Shown here: in pieces, positions 1 to 8,121 of the stretch
Position numbering within the stretch: position 1 is the first letter of the stretch
Layout: every line of letters starts with the position of its first letter
Assembly (NCBI RefSeq): GCF_001905845.1
Contig: NZ_LIVZ01000006.1
Coordinates: 434,001-498,000, forward strand
Length of the DNA: 64,000 nt
Source: Streptomyces sp. TSRI0107
Lineage (GTDB): Bacteria > Actinomycetota > Actinomycetes > Streptomycetales > Streptomycetaceae
Reading direction: 5' to 3'
Translations under genes and position numbers: made by a program
Notes under the pieces: model-generated
The model's database searches: none
The model's input: the letters and a program-made list of their open reading frames with translations, nothing else
What the model was told of the DNA's origin: nothing

Positions 1-488
1 CGGTCCACGGAGAGGACGCCGATGAGTTCGCCGGAGGCGGGGCCGCCCTGGGCGCCGGGCGCGTACATCGGCGCGAAGAGGCGGTCGGAGGGGTGCCACT
101 CGTCCTCGAAGCGGGGGGCGGGGCCCTCGGTGTACCACTGCGGGACGTCGTCGTCGTCGAGGATCCAGCCCTCGGTGTGGGGTATGAAGATCAGGTCGCC
201 CCACTGCTCGCCCATGTTCAGGCGGCGTTCCCAGGACTCGCGGGAGCCGACCCGGCCGGTGATCAGGGCCTCGGCGGCGGGGTTGCCGGAGAACGCGGCG
301 ACGACGAGGTCGCCGTCGGCGCGGACGAGGTTCACGCACGCCAGCTCGTACCCGAGGGCGGTGACGACGCCGTTCGCGACGGTCTGCAGTGTGTCGGCCA
401 GGCTGCGTGCGGTGTTCATGTCCGCCATGACCTGGTGCAGCTGTCGCAGGGACGCAAGACGGACATACGGCTCCGACTCGGTCTCCAT
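1..488 (-). CDS. cdgB: Diguanylate cyclase CdgB, N-terminal GAF part only (cut by window edge)
   Basis: The minus strand reads from ATG at 488 to the window edge as an open frame of about 162 residues starting METESEPYVRLASLRQLHQV. It has the features of a GAF sensor domain (RSLADTLQTVANGVVTALGY, then GYELACVNLV and SGELIGVLSVDR). As I recall it, this N-terminus matches S. coelicolor CdgB, a GAF-PAS-GGDEF diguanylate cyclase that makes c-di-GMP and influences development. The PAS and GGDEF domains would lie outside the window, so cyclase activity cannot be verified here. The gene faces away from the flavin reductase gene across a 323-bp intergenic region. The identity comes from remembered sequence and from synteny with the downstream genes. 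Confidence 0.72.
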   Translation of the reverse strand, partial: METESEPYVRLASLRQLHQVMADMNTARSLADTLQTVANGVVTALGYELACVNLVRADGDLVVAAFSGNPAAEALITGRVGSRESWERRLNMGEQWGDLIFIPHTEGWILDDDDVPQWYTEGPAPRFEDEWHPSDRLFAPMYAPGAQGGPASGELIGVLSVD

Positions 489-627
489 GCTCGCCCTCCC
501 CCCGAGACCTCGCAGCGAATCAAGGGATGTCTTCGGCGCCTTTTCCGGATGGTGCCCTTGTATCTTCCCGCCACTGAATCACAGCGCGCTGCCCACTCGG
601 TACACAGGGTCAACAATTAATGCCCCT

Positions 628-643
628 TGTGACTCAAGTCACA
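628..643. promoter_or_regulatory. Perfect inverted repeat upstream of cdgB
   Basis: TGTGACT-CA-AGTCACA is a 7-bp perfect inverted repeat, 140 bp upstream of the cdgB start, in the 489-811 intergenic region. Its half-sites resemble BldD half-sites (TNAC/GTNA), and cdgB is a known BldD target in S. coelicolor. However, the spacing is 4 nt, whereas the published consensus has 5. It could be a BldD-like site or the operator of another regulator. The rest of the intergenic region is relatively AT-rich and shows nothing else I can name. Confidence 0.4.
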
Positions 644-811
644 GTAGAACGTGAACAATTGAGTGGGGTTTCTGCGTTTTTCCCGTGCGTTACCGAACAC
701 ACAGTTTGCGAGCTTGTCCACCTCAGGCCCATTGTCCGTCTCAAGCCCTAGGACCCGCTTCGGGCCGAGGTCCGATGCGGCCCGCGCACACCGGAGACTA
801 GCGTTCCGGAC

Positions 812-1408
812 GTGCTGAAGAATCCCCCCTCCGCCCCGACCGCCCCCGCAGTGCCCGCCCAGCCCTCCCCCGCCGGGCATCCTGAGGGGGTGAGCAACGA
901 CGAGTTCCGGGCCGCCATGTCCCGGCTGGCCGCCGGAGTGGTCCTGGTGACCGCGGTCGAGCCGCCGCTGGACCCCGACGACCCCACGGCGCCGGGCGGC
1001 GAGGACGTCGGCATGACCGCGACCGCCTTCATGTCCGTCTCCCTCGACCCGCCGCTGGTCCTGGTCAGCCTGCGTGAGGGCTCCCGCATGGACGACCTGC
1101 TCGCCGAGCAGCCGCTGTGGGCCGTGTCCGTGCTCGCCGAGAGCCAGCGGCAGATCGCCGGCCGGTTCGCCATGAAGGGCCGGGTCAGCGACCGCCTTCT
1201 GTTCGCCGACCTCCCCCACCGGCGCGGCGAGGCCTCCGGCGCGCCCCTGGTGGGCGGCGCGCTGGCCACCCTGGAGTGCCGCACCGAGCAGCGGGTGGCC
1301 GCCGGCGACCACACGCTGGTGATCGGCCGGGTGCTCACCGCGGACGTGCCGGGCGTGGACGGCGGCCCGCTGGCGTACTTCCGCGGCCGGTACCGGCAGC
1401 TCGGCTGA
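812..1408 (+). CDS. Flavin reductase-like FMN-binding protein
   Basis: Encodes 198 aa with the flavin reductase-like fold (HpaC/PF01613): SNDEFRAAMSRLAAGVVLVT, then VGMTATAFMSVSLDPPLVLVSL, then LLEC-type strand LATLECRTEQRVAAGDHTLVIGRV. Such proteins bind FMN and usually supply reduced flavin to a partner monooxygenase; no partner is adjacent. The first 26 residues are Pro/Ala-rich and probably not conserved. An in-frame GTG at 890 (protein then begins MSNDEF) is the likely alternative start, though GAGGGG lies too close to it to be a good ribosome site. Transcribed divergently from cdgB. Confidence 0.8.
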   Translation: MLKNPPSAPTAPAVPAQPSPAGHPEGVSNDEFRAAMSRLAAGVVLVTAVEPPLDPDDPTAPGGEDVGMTATAFMSVSLDPPLVLVSLREGSRMDDLLAEQPLWAVSVLAESQRQIAGRFAMKGRVSDRLLFADLPHRRGEASGAPLVGGALATLECRTEQRVAAGDHTLVIGRVLTADVPGVDGGPLAYFRGRYRQLG

Positions 1409-1481
1409 ATCGGGAATTCCCGCACCGTCAGGCGCCGGAATTTCCCTGGCCGGGCGTGGTCGTTCCCCGTACGGTGCCCGG

Positions 1482-1937
1482 GTGATCCAGCTCGAAGAGA
1501 TAACCCCCCGCAATTTCGACGCCGCCACCGGCATCCGCGTCCGCCCCGACCAGGAACACGCCGTGTCCCCGGTGACGCAGTCCCTCGCCGAGGCGTACGT
1601 CCACCCCGACGGAGTCGCCTGGCCCCGCCTGATCACCGACGGGGGCCGCCCGGTCGGCTTCCTGATGGCCTTCCTCGACATCGACTGGCACGAGGACGGC
1701 AGCGTCCTGCGCTCCGGCCTGTGGCGGCTCAACATCGCCGCCGAGGAGCAGGGCAAGGGCTACGGCCGGTTCGCCGTCGATTCCGTGGCCGCCGAGATCC
1801 GCCGCCGAGGCGGCAAGGAGCTGTACGTCACCTGGCACCCCGGCCCGGACGGCCCCGAGGGGTTCTACCTGGGCCTCGGCTTCCGTACGACCGGGGAGAC
1901 GAGCGGCGGACAGACGGTCGGCGTGCTGGACCTCTAG
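1482..1937 (+). CDS. GNAT-family N-acetyltransferase
   Basis: A 151-aa protein from a GTG start. The acetyl-CoA binding motif A is clear (LWRLNIAAEEQGKGYGRFAV, with the Q/R-x-x-G-x-G/A loop as QGKGYG), and the C-terminal YLGLGFRTTGE is the usual GNAT strand. The layout (WRLNI.. then motif A) resembles small polyamine/diamine acetyltransferases of the PaiA/BltD type, but the substrate cannot be read from sequence. It lies 73 bp after the flavin reductase gene on the same strand and may share its transcript. Confidence 0.82.
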   Translation: MIQLEEITPRNFDAATGIRVRPDQEHAVSPVTQSLAEAYVHPDGVAWPRLITDGGRPVGFLMAFLDIDWHEDGSVLRSGLWRLNIAAEEQGKGYGRFAVDSVAAEIRRRGGKELYVTWHPGPDGPEGFYLGLGFRTTGETSGGQTVGVLDL

Positions 1938-1994
1938 GGCCCGGGCGCGGCCCCCTAGAGGTGTCTCACGCGGTGCGCAGGCGGCAGAGCGGAC

Positions 1995-2432
1995 CTACGT
2001 CCAGTTCTGCCGGGACCGGCCGCGCTTGGTCTCGGCGCGCTGCTTCTTCTCGCGCAGCCGGCGTTCGTTGATGCCGCGCGGGATGCGGGTCGGCTTCCGG
2101 GGCTTGGGCGGTGGCGCGGTCGCCTCGGCGAGGAGGGCGGCGAGGCGTACGGCGGCGGTCTCGCGGTTGCGCCACTGGGACCGGTGCTCGGAGGCGCGTA
2201 CGACGACCACCCCGTCCACCAGCCGGCCGGCCAGCCGCTCCAGCGCCCGCCGCTTCCACACCTCCGGCAGTGCCTCGGTCCGCGCGAGGTCGAAGCGCAG
2301 CTCGACCTGGGAGTCGCTGGTGTTGACGTGCTGCCCGCCGGGCCCGGACGACCGGGAGAAACGCCACATCAGCTCGGCCTCGGGGAGCGAGACGGAGCCG
2401 CGGATGACGTGGGAACCGGACATGCGGTCCAT
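1995..2432 (-). CDS. arfB: Alternative ribosome-rescue factor ArfB/YaeJ (GGQ peptidyl-tRNA hydrolase)
   Basis: The 145-aa protein carries the class I release-factor catalytic motif SSGPGGQHVNTSDSQVEL near residues 28-45, but no codon-recognition domain. It ends in a basic tail (residues ~112-145, rich in Arg/Lys). That combination defines ArfB/ICT1-type factors: the tail enters an empty mRNA channel of a stalled ribosome and GGQ hydrolyses the peptidyl-tRNA. The length is typical (about 140 aa). ATG at 2432 is used; a second in-frame ATG lies three codons later. It faces away from the terD gene. Confidence 0.9.
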   Translation of the reverse strand: MDRMSGSHVIRGSVSLPEAELMWRFSRSSGPGGQHVNTSDSQVELRFDLARTEALPEVWKRRALERLAGRLVDGVVVVRASEHRSQWRNRETAAVRLAALLAEATAPPPKPRKPTRIPRGINERRLREKKQRAETKRGRSRQNWT

Positions 2433-2540
2433 GTTCCCGCCCGTGTCCGGTCCACGTCACCCGAATAACGCAGGTAAAGAAAGTAAAGAGCCTGGAACCT
2501 CGCGTACCCCCCGCGACGTTCAAGGGGGTAGCTGTAGCTT

Positions 2541-2567
2541 TCTTGCCGTACGAACTCTTGCCGTACG
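2541..2567. promoter_or_regulatory. Direct repeats in the terD promoter region
   Basis: TCTTGCCGTACG occurs twice, at 2541-2552 and 2556-2567, a 12-bp direct repeat with a 15-bp period. The copies end 25 bp before the terD start codon, with the ribosome site GAAGGGA at 2576-2582. Tandem sites of this kind are often operators, but the regulator is unknown. Confidence 0.35.
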
Positions 2568-2592
2568 CGAACGAGGGAAGGGACTCCCAACA

Positions 2593-3168
2593 ATGGCTGT
2601 AAGCCTGTCCAAGGGTGGCAACGTCTCGCTCACCAAGGAGGCTCCGGGCCTGACCGCCGTCACCGTGGGCCTCGGCTGGGACGTCCGGACCACCACCGGC
2701 ACCGACTTCGACCTCGACGCCTCGGCGATCGCGGTCAACACGCAGGGCAAGGTCTACTCGGACGCCCACTTCGTGTTCTTCAACAACAAGCAGACCCCGG
2801 ACCAGACGATCGTCCACACGGGCGACAACCGCACCGGTGAGGGCGCGGGCGACGACGAGGCGATCAACGTCAACCTGGCGGGCCTCCCGGCCGACGTCGA
2901 CAAGATCGTCTTCCCGGTCTCCATCTACGACGCGGAGTCCCGCTCGCAGAACTTCGGCCAGGTCCGCAACGCCTACATCCGCATCGTCAACCAGGCCGGC
3001 GGCACCGAGATCGCCCGCTACGACCTGTCGGAGGACGCGGCCACGGAGACGGCCATGGTCTTCGGCGAGCTGTACCGCAACGGCGCCGAGTGGAAGTTCC
3101 GCGCCGTCGGCCAGGGCTACGCCTCGGGCCTGGCGGGCATCGCCCAGGACTTCGGCGTGAACGTCTGA
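2593..3168 (+). CDS. terD: TerD-family tellurium-resistance/stress protein
   Basis: Encodes 191 aa from ATG at 2593, the usual length for TerD. Family signatures are present: N-terminal MAVSLSKGGNVSLTKEAPGL, the acidic DFDLDASAI, DAHFVFFNN, and the calcium-site loop GDNRTGEGAGDDE near residues 77-89. TerD-family proteins bind Ca2+ and are linked to tellurite, phage and general stress tolerance; in Streptomyces they occur in several copies and affect development. The actual biochemical role is not known. A good ribosome site (GAAGGGA) precedes the chosen start; frames extending upstream lack family similarity. Confidence 0.93.
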   Translation: MAVSLSKGGNVSLTKEAPGLTAVTVGLGWDVRTTTGTDFDLDASAIAVNTQGKVYSDAHFVFFNNKQTPDQTIVHTGDNRTGEGAGDDEAINVNLAGLPADVDKIVFPVSIYDAESRSQNFGQVRNAYIRIVNQAGGTEIARYDLSEDAATETAMVFGELYRNGAEWKFRAVGQGYASGLAGIAQDFGVNV

Positions 3169-3232
3169 CGCCGGTTCGGCACCGGGCCCCTCGGCTTCAC
3201 GCCGGGGGGCCTCCCCGTATCAGGGCCCGCTC

Positions 3233-3733
3233 TCACTTCACCCGGGGGAAGCGGGCCTGGAGCGTCCAGATCGCCGGGTTCTCCGCCAGGTCCTCGTGCA
3301 GATCGCACAGGTCGGCGATCAGATCGTGCAGGAAGTCGCGGGCCTCGCGGCGCAGATCGGCGTGGGAGAACGTCAGCGGCGGTTCCTCGGCCGGCATCCA
3401 GTCGGCCTCGACGTCCACCCAGCCGAAACGGCGTTCGAAGAGCATGCGGTCGGTGGACTCGGTGAAGTCGAGTTCCGCGTGCTGGGGGCGCGAGGCGCGG
3501 GAGCCCGCCGGGTCACGGTCCAGCCGCTCCACGATGTCGCACAGCGCCCACGCGAAGTCGAGCACCGGCACCCATCCCCAGGCTGTGGACAACTCCCGGT
3601 CGGTCTCGGTGTCGGCGAGGTAGACGTCCCCGCAGAACAGGTCGTACCGCAGGGCGTGGACGTCCGCGCGCCGGTAGTCCGTCTGCGGCGGGTCCGGGAA
3701 GCGGTTGGAGAGGGCGTAGCCGATGTCGAGCAC
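3233..3733 (-). CDS. Conserved hypothetical protein (DxGYAL..DWxxADVHALR type)
   Basis: The reliable part runs from about residue V at 3733 (GTG; LDIGYALSNRFPDPP) to the stop at 3233, about 166 aa. It is soluble, acidic and Trp-rich with no signal peptide. I do not recognise a catalytic family. The start is uncertain. The same frame stays open upstream through a 39-bp repeat that would encode repeated REPGPQARPADTP and overlaps the divergent peptidase gene. An ATG at 3750 lies one base out of frame, just before the conserved region. Either translation starts at the GTG, or a small indel in the repeat has shifted the original start. Confidence 0.55.
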   Translation of the reverse strand: MLDIGYALSNRFPDPPQTDYRRADVHALRYDLFCGDVYLADTETDRELSTAWGWVPVLDFAWALCDIVERLDRDPAGSRASRPQHAELDFTESTDRMLFERRFGWVDVEADWMPAEEPPLTFSHADLRREARDFLHDLIADLCDLHEDLAENPAIWTLQARFPRVK

Positions 3734-3760
3734 GTAGGCGATGGTGTCATGGCGCCGGGG

Positions 3761-3833
3761 CGTGTCCGCGGGCCGTGCTTGCGGGCCGGGTTCGCGGGGC
3801 GTGTCCGCGGGCCGTGCTTGCGGGCCGGGTTCG
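3761..3833. repeat. 39-bp direct repeat, two copies
   Basis: CGTGTCCGCGGGCCGTGCTT and the following 14 bases occur at 3761-3794 and again at 3800-3833, an exact 39-bp period. A degenerate third unit (GTGGGCCGTGCTCGCGGGCC) follows to about 3855. Because 39 is a multiple of three, unit number does not shift the reading frame of the minus-strand gene. The repeats sit between its likely start and the divergent M1 peptidase gene. Confidence 0.8.
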
Positions 3834-3923
3834 TGGGCCGTGCTCGCGGGCCGGTTCCTGCGCCGGTTCCTGGGGCCGGTTCGTGGGCCGTTGATCGCGG
3901 AGGCCCCGCCATAGGATCGAGAT

Positions 3924-5324
3924 GTGTCCCGCCGCGCGCCCGTCGTCCCCGCCACCGTGTCCGCGTCCCTCGCGCTCGCCCTCACCGCCTGCGGCGGCGG
4001 AGTCGAGGGCATGCCCGGCGGCTCCGGCGTGCGCGACCCGTACTTCCCGAAGGCGGGCAACGGCGGCTACGACGTCACCCACTACGCCCTCACCCTCGGC
4101 TACACCCCCGACAGCCGCCGGCTCACGGGCCGCGCGGTCGTCACGGCCCGCGCCACCCAGGACCTCTCCGCCTTCAACCTCGACCTCGACGGCCTGGACG
4201 TCCGCTCCGTCACCGTCGACGGCACCACCGCCCGCTGGAACCACACCGGCCAGGAACTGACCGTCCGCCCGGGCGACGACGTCGAGAAGGGCACCGTGTT
4301 CCGCGTCGCCGTCCGCTACTCCGGCACCCCGGTCACCGTCACCGACCCCGACGGCTCCGAGGAGGGCTGGCTGCGCACCCCCGGCGGTGCGCTCGCGCTC
4401 GGCCAGCCGGTCGGCTCGATGGCCTGGTTCCCCGGCAACCACCACCCCTCCGACAAGGCGTCCTACGACCTCACGGTGACCGTGCCGAAGGGCCTCGCGG
4501 CCGTCTCCAACGGCGAGCCGGCGGGCGAACGCACCGAGGGCGGCCGGACGACGTACACCTGGCGCACCGCCGAGCCGATGTCCAGCCACGTCGCCACGCT
4601 GGTGATCGGCCGCTACGAGATCCGGCACGGCCGGACCCCGGACGGCATGCCCGTCCACAGCGCCGTGGACCCGGCCCAGGCGGAACCGAGCCGCCCCGTG
4701 CTGGCCCGCCTCCCCGAGGTCCTGGCGTGGGCCGAGGACGCCTTCGGCCCGTACCCGTTCTCCTCCGCCGGCGCGATCGTCGTCGCCCCCGACGCCGCCG
4801 GGTACGCCCTGGAGACCCAGAACCGCCCGGTCTTCCCCGGCGCCCCCGACGTCCCGCTCCTCGTCCACGAACTGGCCCACCAGTGGTACGGCAACTCGGT
4901 CACCCCGGAGAGCTGGCGGGACATGTGGCTCAACGAGGGGTTCGCGACGTACGCGGAGTGGCTGTGGGAGGAGGAGCACGGCGGGAACAGCGCGGAGCAG
5001 ACCTTCGACGCCCTCGTCGACCACGGCGAGGACCTCTACCCCGACCTGTGGGCCTTCCCCCCGGCCCGCCCCGACGACGCCGCTCACATCTCCGGCAGCC
5101 CCGTCTACCAGCGCGGTGCCATGGTCCTGCACAGGATCCGGCAGCTCCTCGGCGACGACGACGCCTTCCGCCGCCTGCTGCGCGACTGGGCCGCCGAGCA
5201 CCGGCACGGCAACGCGAGCACCGAGGACTTCACCGCGTACGTCGAACAGCGGGCACCGGGGAAGGACTTCACCGGCGTGTGGGAGGACTGGCTGTACGGC
5301 GACGGGAAACCGGACCGGCCCTGA
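3924..5324 (+). CDS. Secreted M1-family zinc metallopeptidase (lipoprotein)
   Basis: The 466-aa protein begins with a lipoprotein signal ending LALALTAC (Cys about residue 23), so it should be anchored outside the membrane. The zinc site is intact: HELAHQWYG at H315-E316-H319 and, 18 residues on, E338 in WLNEGFATYAEW, exactly the HExxH-X18-E spacing of M1 aminopeptidases. An N-terminal beta-saddle precedes it. The exopeptidase motif GAMEN is not obvious; the equivalent stretch appears to read YALETQNRP. At 466 aa it lacks the large C-terminal helical domain of PepN and resembles the short secreted Streptomyces M1 enzymes. GTG start, divergent from the preceding gene. Confidence 0.88.
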   Translation: MSRRAPVVPATVSASLALALTACGGGVEGMPGGSGVRDPYFPKAGNGGYDVTHYALTLGYTPDSRRLTGRAVVTARATQDLSAFNLDLDGLDVRSVTVDGTTARWNHTGQELTVRPGDDVEKGTVFRVAVRYSGTPVTVTDPDGSEEGWLRTPGGALALGQPVGSMAWFPGNHHPSDKASYDLTVTVPKGLAAVSNGEPAGERTEGGRTTYTWRTAEPMSSHVATLVIGRYEIRHGRTPDGMPVHSAVDPAQAEPSRPVLARLPEVLAWAEDAFGPYPFSSAGAIVVAPDAAGYALETQNRPVFPGAPDVPLLVHELAHQWYGNSVTPESWRDMWLNEGFATYAEWLWEEEHGGNSAEQTFDALVDHGEDLYPDLWAFPPARPDDAAHISGSPVYQRGAMVLHRIRQLLGDDDAFRRLLRDWAAEHRHGNASTEDFTAYVEQRAPGKDFTGVWEDWLYGDGKPDRP

Positions 5325-5420
5325 ACGCGCGTCAGCGCGCCGCCTGCCACTCGTCCGGCAGCCGCGCCGGTTCCGGGCGCGGCCACCAGCGCCAGGTGAG
5401 GACGCCGACCTCCACGTTGT

Positions 5421-5999
5421 CTACCGGAAGGGCAGCACCGCGCCCTCCGAATCGACCACCGCGCCCCGGGCCGCCCGGCGCGGGGTGCGCAGCGGCTTGC
5501 ACAGGACCGCGCAGGGGCGGTCGAGCGCGCGGTCGCGGCGGTGCGCGACGATCTCGTAGCCGAGGGCGGTCCAGAAGGCCAGGGCCTTGGGGTTGTTGTC
5601 GAGGACGGCGAGGCGTACGGCGGTACGGCCGGCGGCGCGGAAGCGGTCCTCGACGAGCCCGGCGAACCGGCGGCCGACGCCCTGCCGGTGCACGGCCGGA
5701 TCCACCATCAGCAGGCCGATCCACGGGTCGGGGTCCGCCGGGTCGGGGTGCCGCGCGAGCGTGATCGCCATGCCGGCCAGCCGCCCCCGGCTCCGCGCCA
5801 GCAGCACCTCCGTGTCCGGGTTCGCCAGCTCCTGCGCCAGCGCCGCCGCCACCTGCTCCGGCCGGATGTCGTCCGGGTCCGGGAAGTCGCCGCTGAGCGC
5901 CTGGAACTCCCGGTTCGCGGCGTACAGCGCGGTCAGCTCCGCGAGCACGGGGGCGGGCACGGCGTGGTCGGGCGCGGTCTTGAGGACGTCGAGGATCAC
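5421..5999 (-). CDS. GNAT-family N-acetyltransferase
   Basis: A 192-aa protein from a GTG start at 5999. Motif A is IGLLMVDPAVHRQGVGRRFA (acetyl-CoA loop RQGVGR) and motif B is NPKALAFWTALGYEIV. The arrangement is that of generic single-domain GNATs acting on small amines or protein N-termini; the substrate is unknown. The C-terminal ~25 residues after CKPLRTP are probably unstructured. It converges with the M1 peptidase gene, 96 bp from its stop. Confidence 0.8.
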   Translation of the reverse strand: MILDVLKTAPDHAVPAPVLAELTALYAANREFQALSGDFPDPDDIRPEQVAAALAQELANPDTEVLLARSRGRLAGMAITLARHPDPADPDPWIGLLMVDPAVHRQGVGRRFAGLVEDRFRAAGRTAVRLAVLDNNPKALAFWTALGYEIVAHRRDRALDRPCAVLCKPLRTPRRAARGAVVDSEGAVLPFR

Positions 6000-6078
6000 C
6001 CGGGCAACCTACTCCGCGCCACCGTCCGGCACCGCGCAGATCGGCCCGGGCGCCGGGCCGGCCCCATGGCCGGCCGTC

Positions 6079-6741
6079 TCACACCACCCGCACCCCCAGC
6101 GCCGAGGCGAACACCGGGGCCAGGTCCAGGAGTTGTCCGGAGCTGATGACCGCGCCGGACAGCCGGTCCAGGCCGCCGGTGATCTCCAGGGGCTCCGCGC
6201 CGCGCAGGTCCACGTCCTTGAGGGTGGCCGCGGTGAAGTCGGCGCTCTTCAGGGCGCAGTCCACGAACTCCACGCGCTCCAGCCGGGCGCCGCCGAAGTC
6301 GGGTTCGACCAGCACGCAGTTCTCGAAGACGACGTCTCTGAGGCGGGCCTTGCGCAGGTTGAGGTAGTCGAGCTTGCCGCCGCGGACCAGCACGCGCTCC
6401 AGCACGGCCCCGTGCAACTGCGTTCCGCCCAGGCGCGGTTCGGTGACCTCGACGTCCCGCAGGGTCGCCTCGGCCAGGTCGGTGCCCACGCCCTGGACGC
6501 CGGTGAGCACCGAGTCGAGGATCCTGGCCTTCCGCAGCCGGGTCTCGGTCACCGTGCAGGACGCCAGGGCGCAGTCCATGAAGCGGGCTCCGCCGCCGTC
6601 CAGGCCGGTCAGGTCGGCCCCGCGGAACTCCTGGCCGTCGTAGTCCCCGTCGGGTTCGAGGCCGCCGTCGTACGGCCGAAGGGGCGGCAGCCGCAGCTCC
6701 GGTCGTCGCGCCGGTGGTGGGTCGGTCCGGTTCCGTGCCAT
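6079..6741 (-). CDS. Pentapeptide-repeat protein
   Basis: About 220 aa from ATG at 6741. From residue ~30 the sequence is built of A(D/N)LXX-like pentapeptides (for example FRGADLTGLDGGGARFMDCA, LNLRKARLRDVVF, ADFTAATLKDVDLRGAE), which fold as a right-handed quadrilateral beta-helix. Proteins of this fold include DNA mimics that protect gyrase (Qnr/MfpA), but most Streptomyces members have no assigned function. There is no signal peptide or membrane segment. It is divergent from the FAD-enzyme gene. Confidence 0.82.
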   Translation of the reverse strand: MARNRTDPPPARRPELRLPPLRPYDGGLEPDGDYDGQEFRGADLTGLDGGGARFMDCALASCTVTETRLRKARILDSVLTGVQGVGTDLAEATLRDVEVTEPRLGGTQLHGAVLERVLVRGGKLDYLNLRKARLRDVVFENCVLVEPDFGGARLERVEFVDCALKSADFTAATLKDVDLRGAEPLEITGGLDRLSGAVISSGQLLDLAPVFASALGVRVV

Positions 6742-6902
6742 GCCCCCATGCTGCACCCCGCCACTGACAATCGCCCTGACCTGCGACGACTCCGTCGATG
6801 TCACATTCCGCACCCGTCGATCGGTCGTACCCGGAGAAGGGCGACGCAAGCGACGAAGAACCAAGCGACGAGAAACCCAAGCGCGAGAAGGAGATCCAGC
6901 CC

Positions 6903-8072
6903 ATGCAGCGCATCACCGTCATCGGCGGCGGCTTCGCCGGGCTCACCGCGGCGATCACCGCCGCCGAAGCGGGCGCCAAGGTCACCGTGTACGAGGCGCA
7001 CCACACCCTCGGCGGACGGGCCCGGACCGCGGAGGGGCCGTACCGCACGAACGAGGGCCCGCACGCGCTCTACAACGGCGGCCCCCACTGGACCTGGCTC
7101 CGGCAGCGGAACCTGATCGGCCCCCTGGCCCCCCTCCCGCCGCTCGAAGCCGCCCGGCTGCGGCTGCGGTACCAGGGAGTGCTGCGCCGCACCCCGCCGT
7201 TCGCCATGCTCAAGCTGCTGCGCCGCGGCGCCCGGCAGGCCCCGGTGGACGTCGACTTCCTGTCCTGGGCTACCGAGCAGGCCGGCGAGGAGGGGGCCCG
7301 CGCGGCCGCCCACTACTCCGCCGTCGCGCTCTTCCACCACGACCCGGGCTCCCTGTCGGCGGCGTTCGTGCAGGAGCGGCTGCGCCGGGCGACCAAGCTG
7401 CCGCCGGAGGCGCACTACCCGCGCGGCGGCTGGGCCAGCGTCATCGACCGGATGGCCGGCCGGGCGTGGAACCTCGGCGTGCGGATCGAGACGCTGTCCC
7501 GCGTGGACAGCGTGCCCACCGACACGCCCGTCGTCGTCGCCACGTCCCTGGACGCGGCCCGCCGCCTGCTCCGGGACGACTCGCTGACCTGGCCGAGCGG
7601 CCGTACGGCCCTGATCGACCTGGCCGTGCGCACCCGGCGCGGCGACGCGTTCGCCGTCTCCGACCTGGACGCGCCCGGCTGGATCGAACGGTTCACCGCA
7701 CAGGACCGCACGCTCGCCCCGGCCGGCGAGCAGCTGATCCAGGGGCAGATCCCGATCGGCCCGGACGAGTCCCGCGCGGACGGCGTCGCGCGCGCCGAGC
7801 AGCTGCTGGACCTGGCGTTCGACGGCTGGCGCGAGCGCGTCACCTGGCGGCGCGAGGCGCTCGCGAACGGCCGTACGGGGGCGGTCGACCTGCCCGGCAC
7901 GACCTGGCGGGACCGCCCGGCCGTGGCACGTGGCGACGGCGTGTTCCTGGCGGGCGACCAGGTGGCCGCGCCGGGCGTGCTGTCGGAGGTGTCCTTCACC
8001 AGCGCGCTGACCGCGGTGTCGCTGGCGCTCGGCCGGCACGGATCACGGCCGCTTGACCTCAAGCGCGCTTGA
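6903..8072 (+). CDS. FAD/NAD(P)-binding amine-oxidase-type oxidoreductase
   Basis: ATG at 6903, preceded by GAGAAGGAG, gives 389 aa starting MQRITVIGGGFAGLTAAITA, the GxGxxG dinucleotide fold. The second signature GGRARTAEGPYRTNEGPHAL resembles protoporphyrinogen oxidase/phytoene desaturase-like flavoenzymes, and the C-terminal GVFLAGDQVAAPGVLSEVSF is the usual FAD-contacting motif (GD near the end). The substrate is unknown. An in-frame ATG 35 codons upstream gives a low-complexity acidic extension and is unlikely. The last codons and stop lie within the SoxR-type operator of the next gene. Confidence 0.8.
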   Translation: MQRITVIGGGFAGLTAAITAAEAGAKVTVYEAHHTLGGRARTAEGPYRTNEGPHALYNGGPHWTWLRQRNLIGPLAPLPPLEAARLRLRYQGVLRRTPPFAMLKLLRRGARQAPVDVDFLSWATEQAGEEGARAAAHYSAVALFHHDPGSLSAAFVQERLRRATKLPPEAHYPRGGWASVIDRMAGRAWNLGVRIETLSRVDSVPTDTPVVVATSLDAARRLLRDDSLTWPSGRTALIDLAVRTRRGDAFAVSDLDAPGWIERFTAQDRTLAPAGEQLIQGQIPIGPDESRADGVARAEQLLDLAFDGWRERVTWRREALANGRTGAVDLPGTTWRDRPAVARGDGVFLAGDQVAAPGVLSEVSFTSALTAVSLALGRHGSRPLDLKRA

Positions 8073-8083
8073 GGTCGGAGGGT
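8053..8083 (+). promoter_or_regulatory. SoxR-type promoter with a perfect 22-bp palindrome
   Basis: GACCTCAAGCG at 8055-8065 is followed directly by its exact mirror CGCTTGAGGTC at 8066-8076. The core CCTCAAG....CTTGAGG is the recognised SoxR box. It overlaps a -35 TTGACC (8053-8058) and, after a 19-bp spacer, a -10-like GAGGGT (8078-8083). A long spacer with the operator between -35 and -10 is the architecture of MerR/SoxR activation. The downstream gene is the apparent orthologue of SCO4266, which I recall as a SoxR target induced by redox-active pigments. The upstream gene's stop codon (8070-8072) lies inside the palindrome. Confidence 0.85.
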
Positions 8084-8121
8084 TGGGTTCGTCGGAAGCC
8101 AGACGTCTCCGGGGGGAACCC

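Noticed and set aside
1951..1975. CCCCTAGAGGTGTCTCACGC as a third MITE end
   Set aside because: Only a short match to the TAGGGGGTGTCTC end, with no second end or interior similarity.
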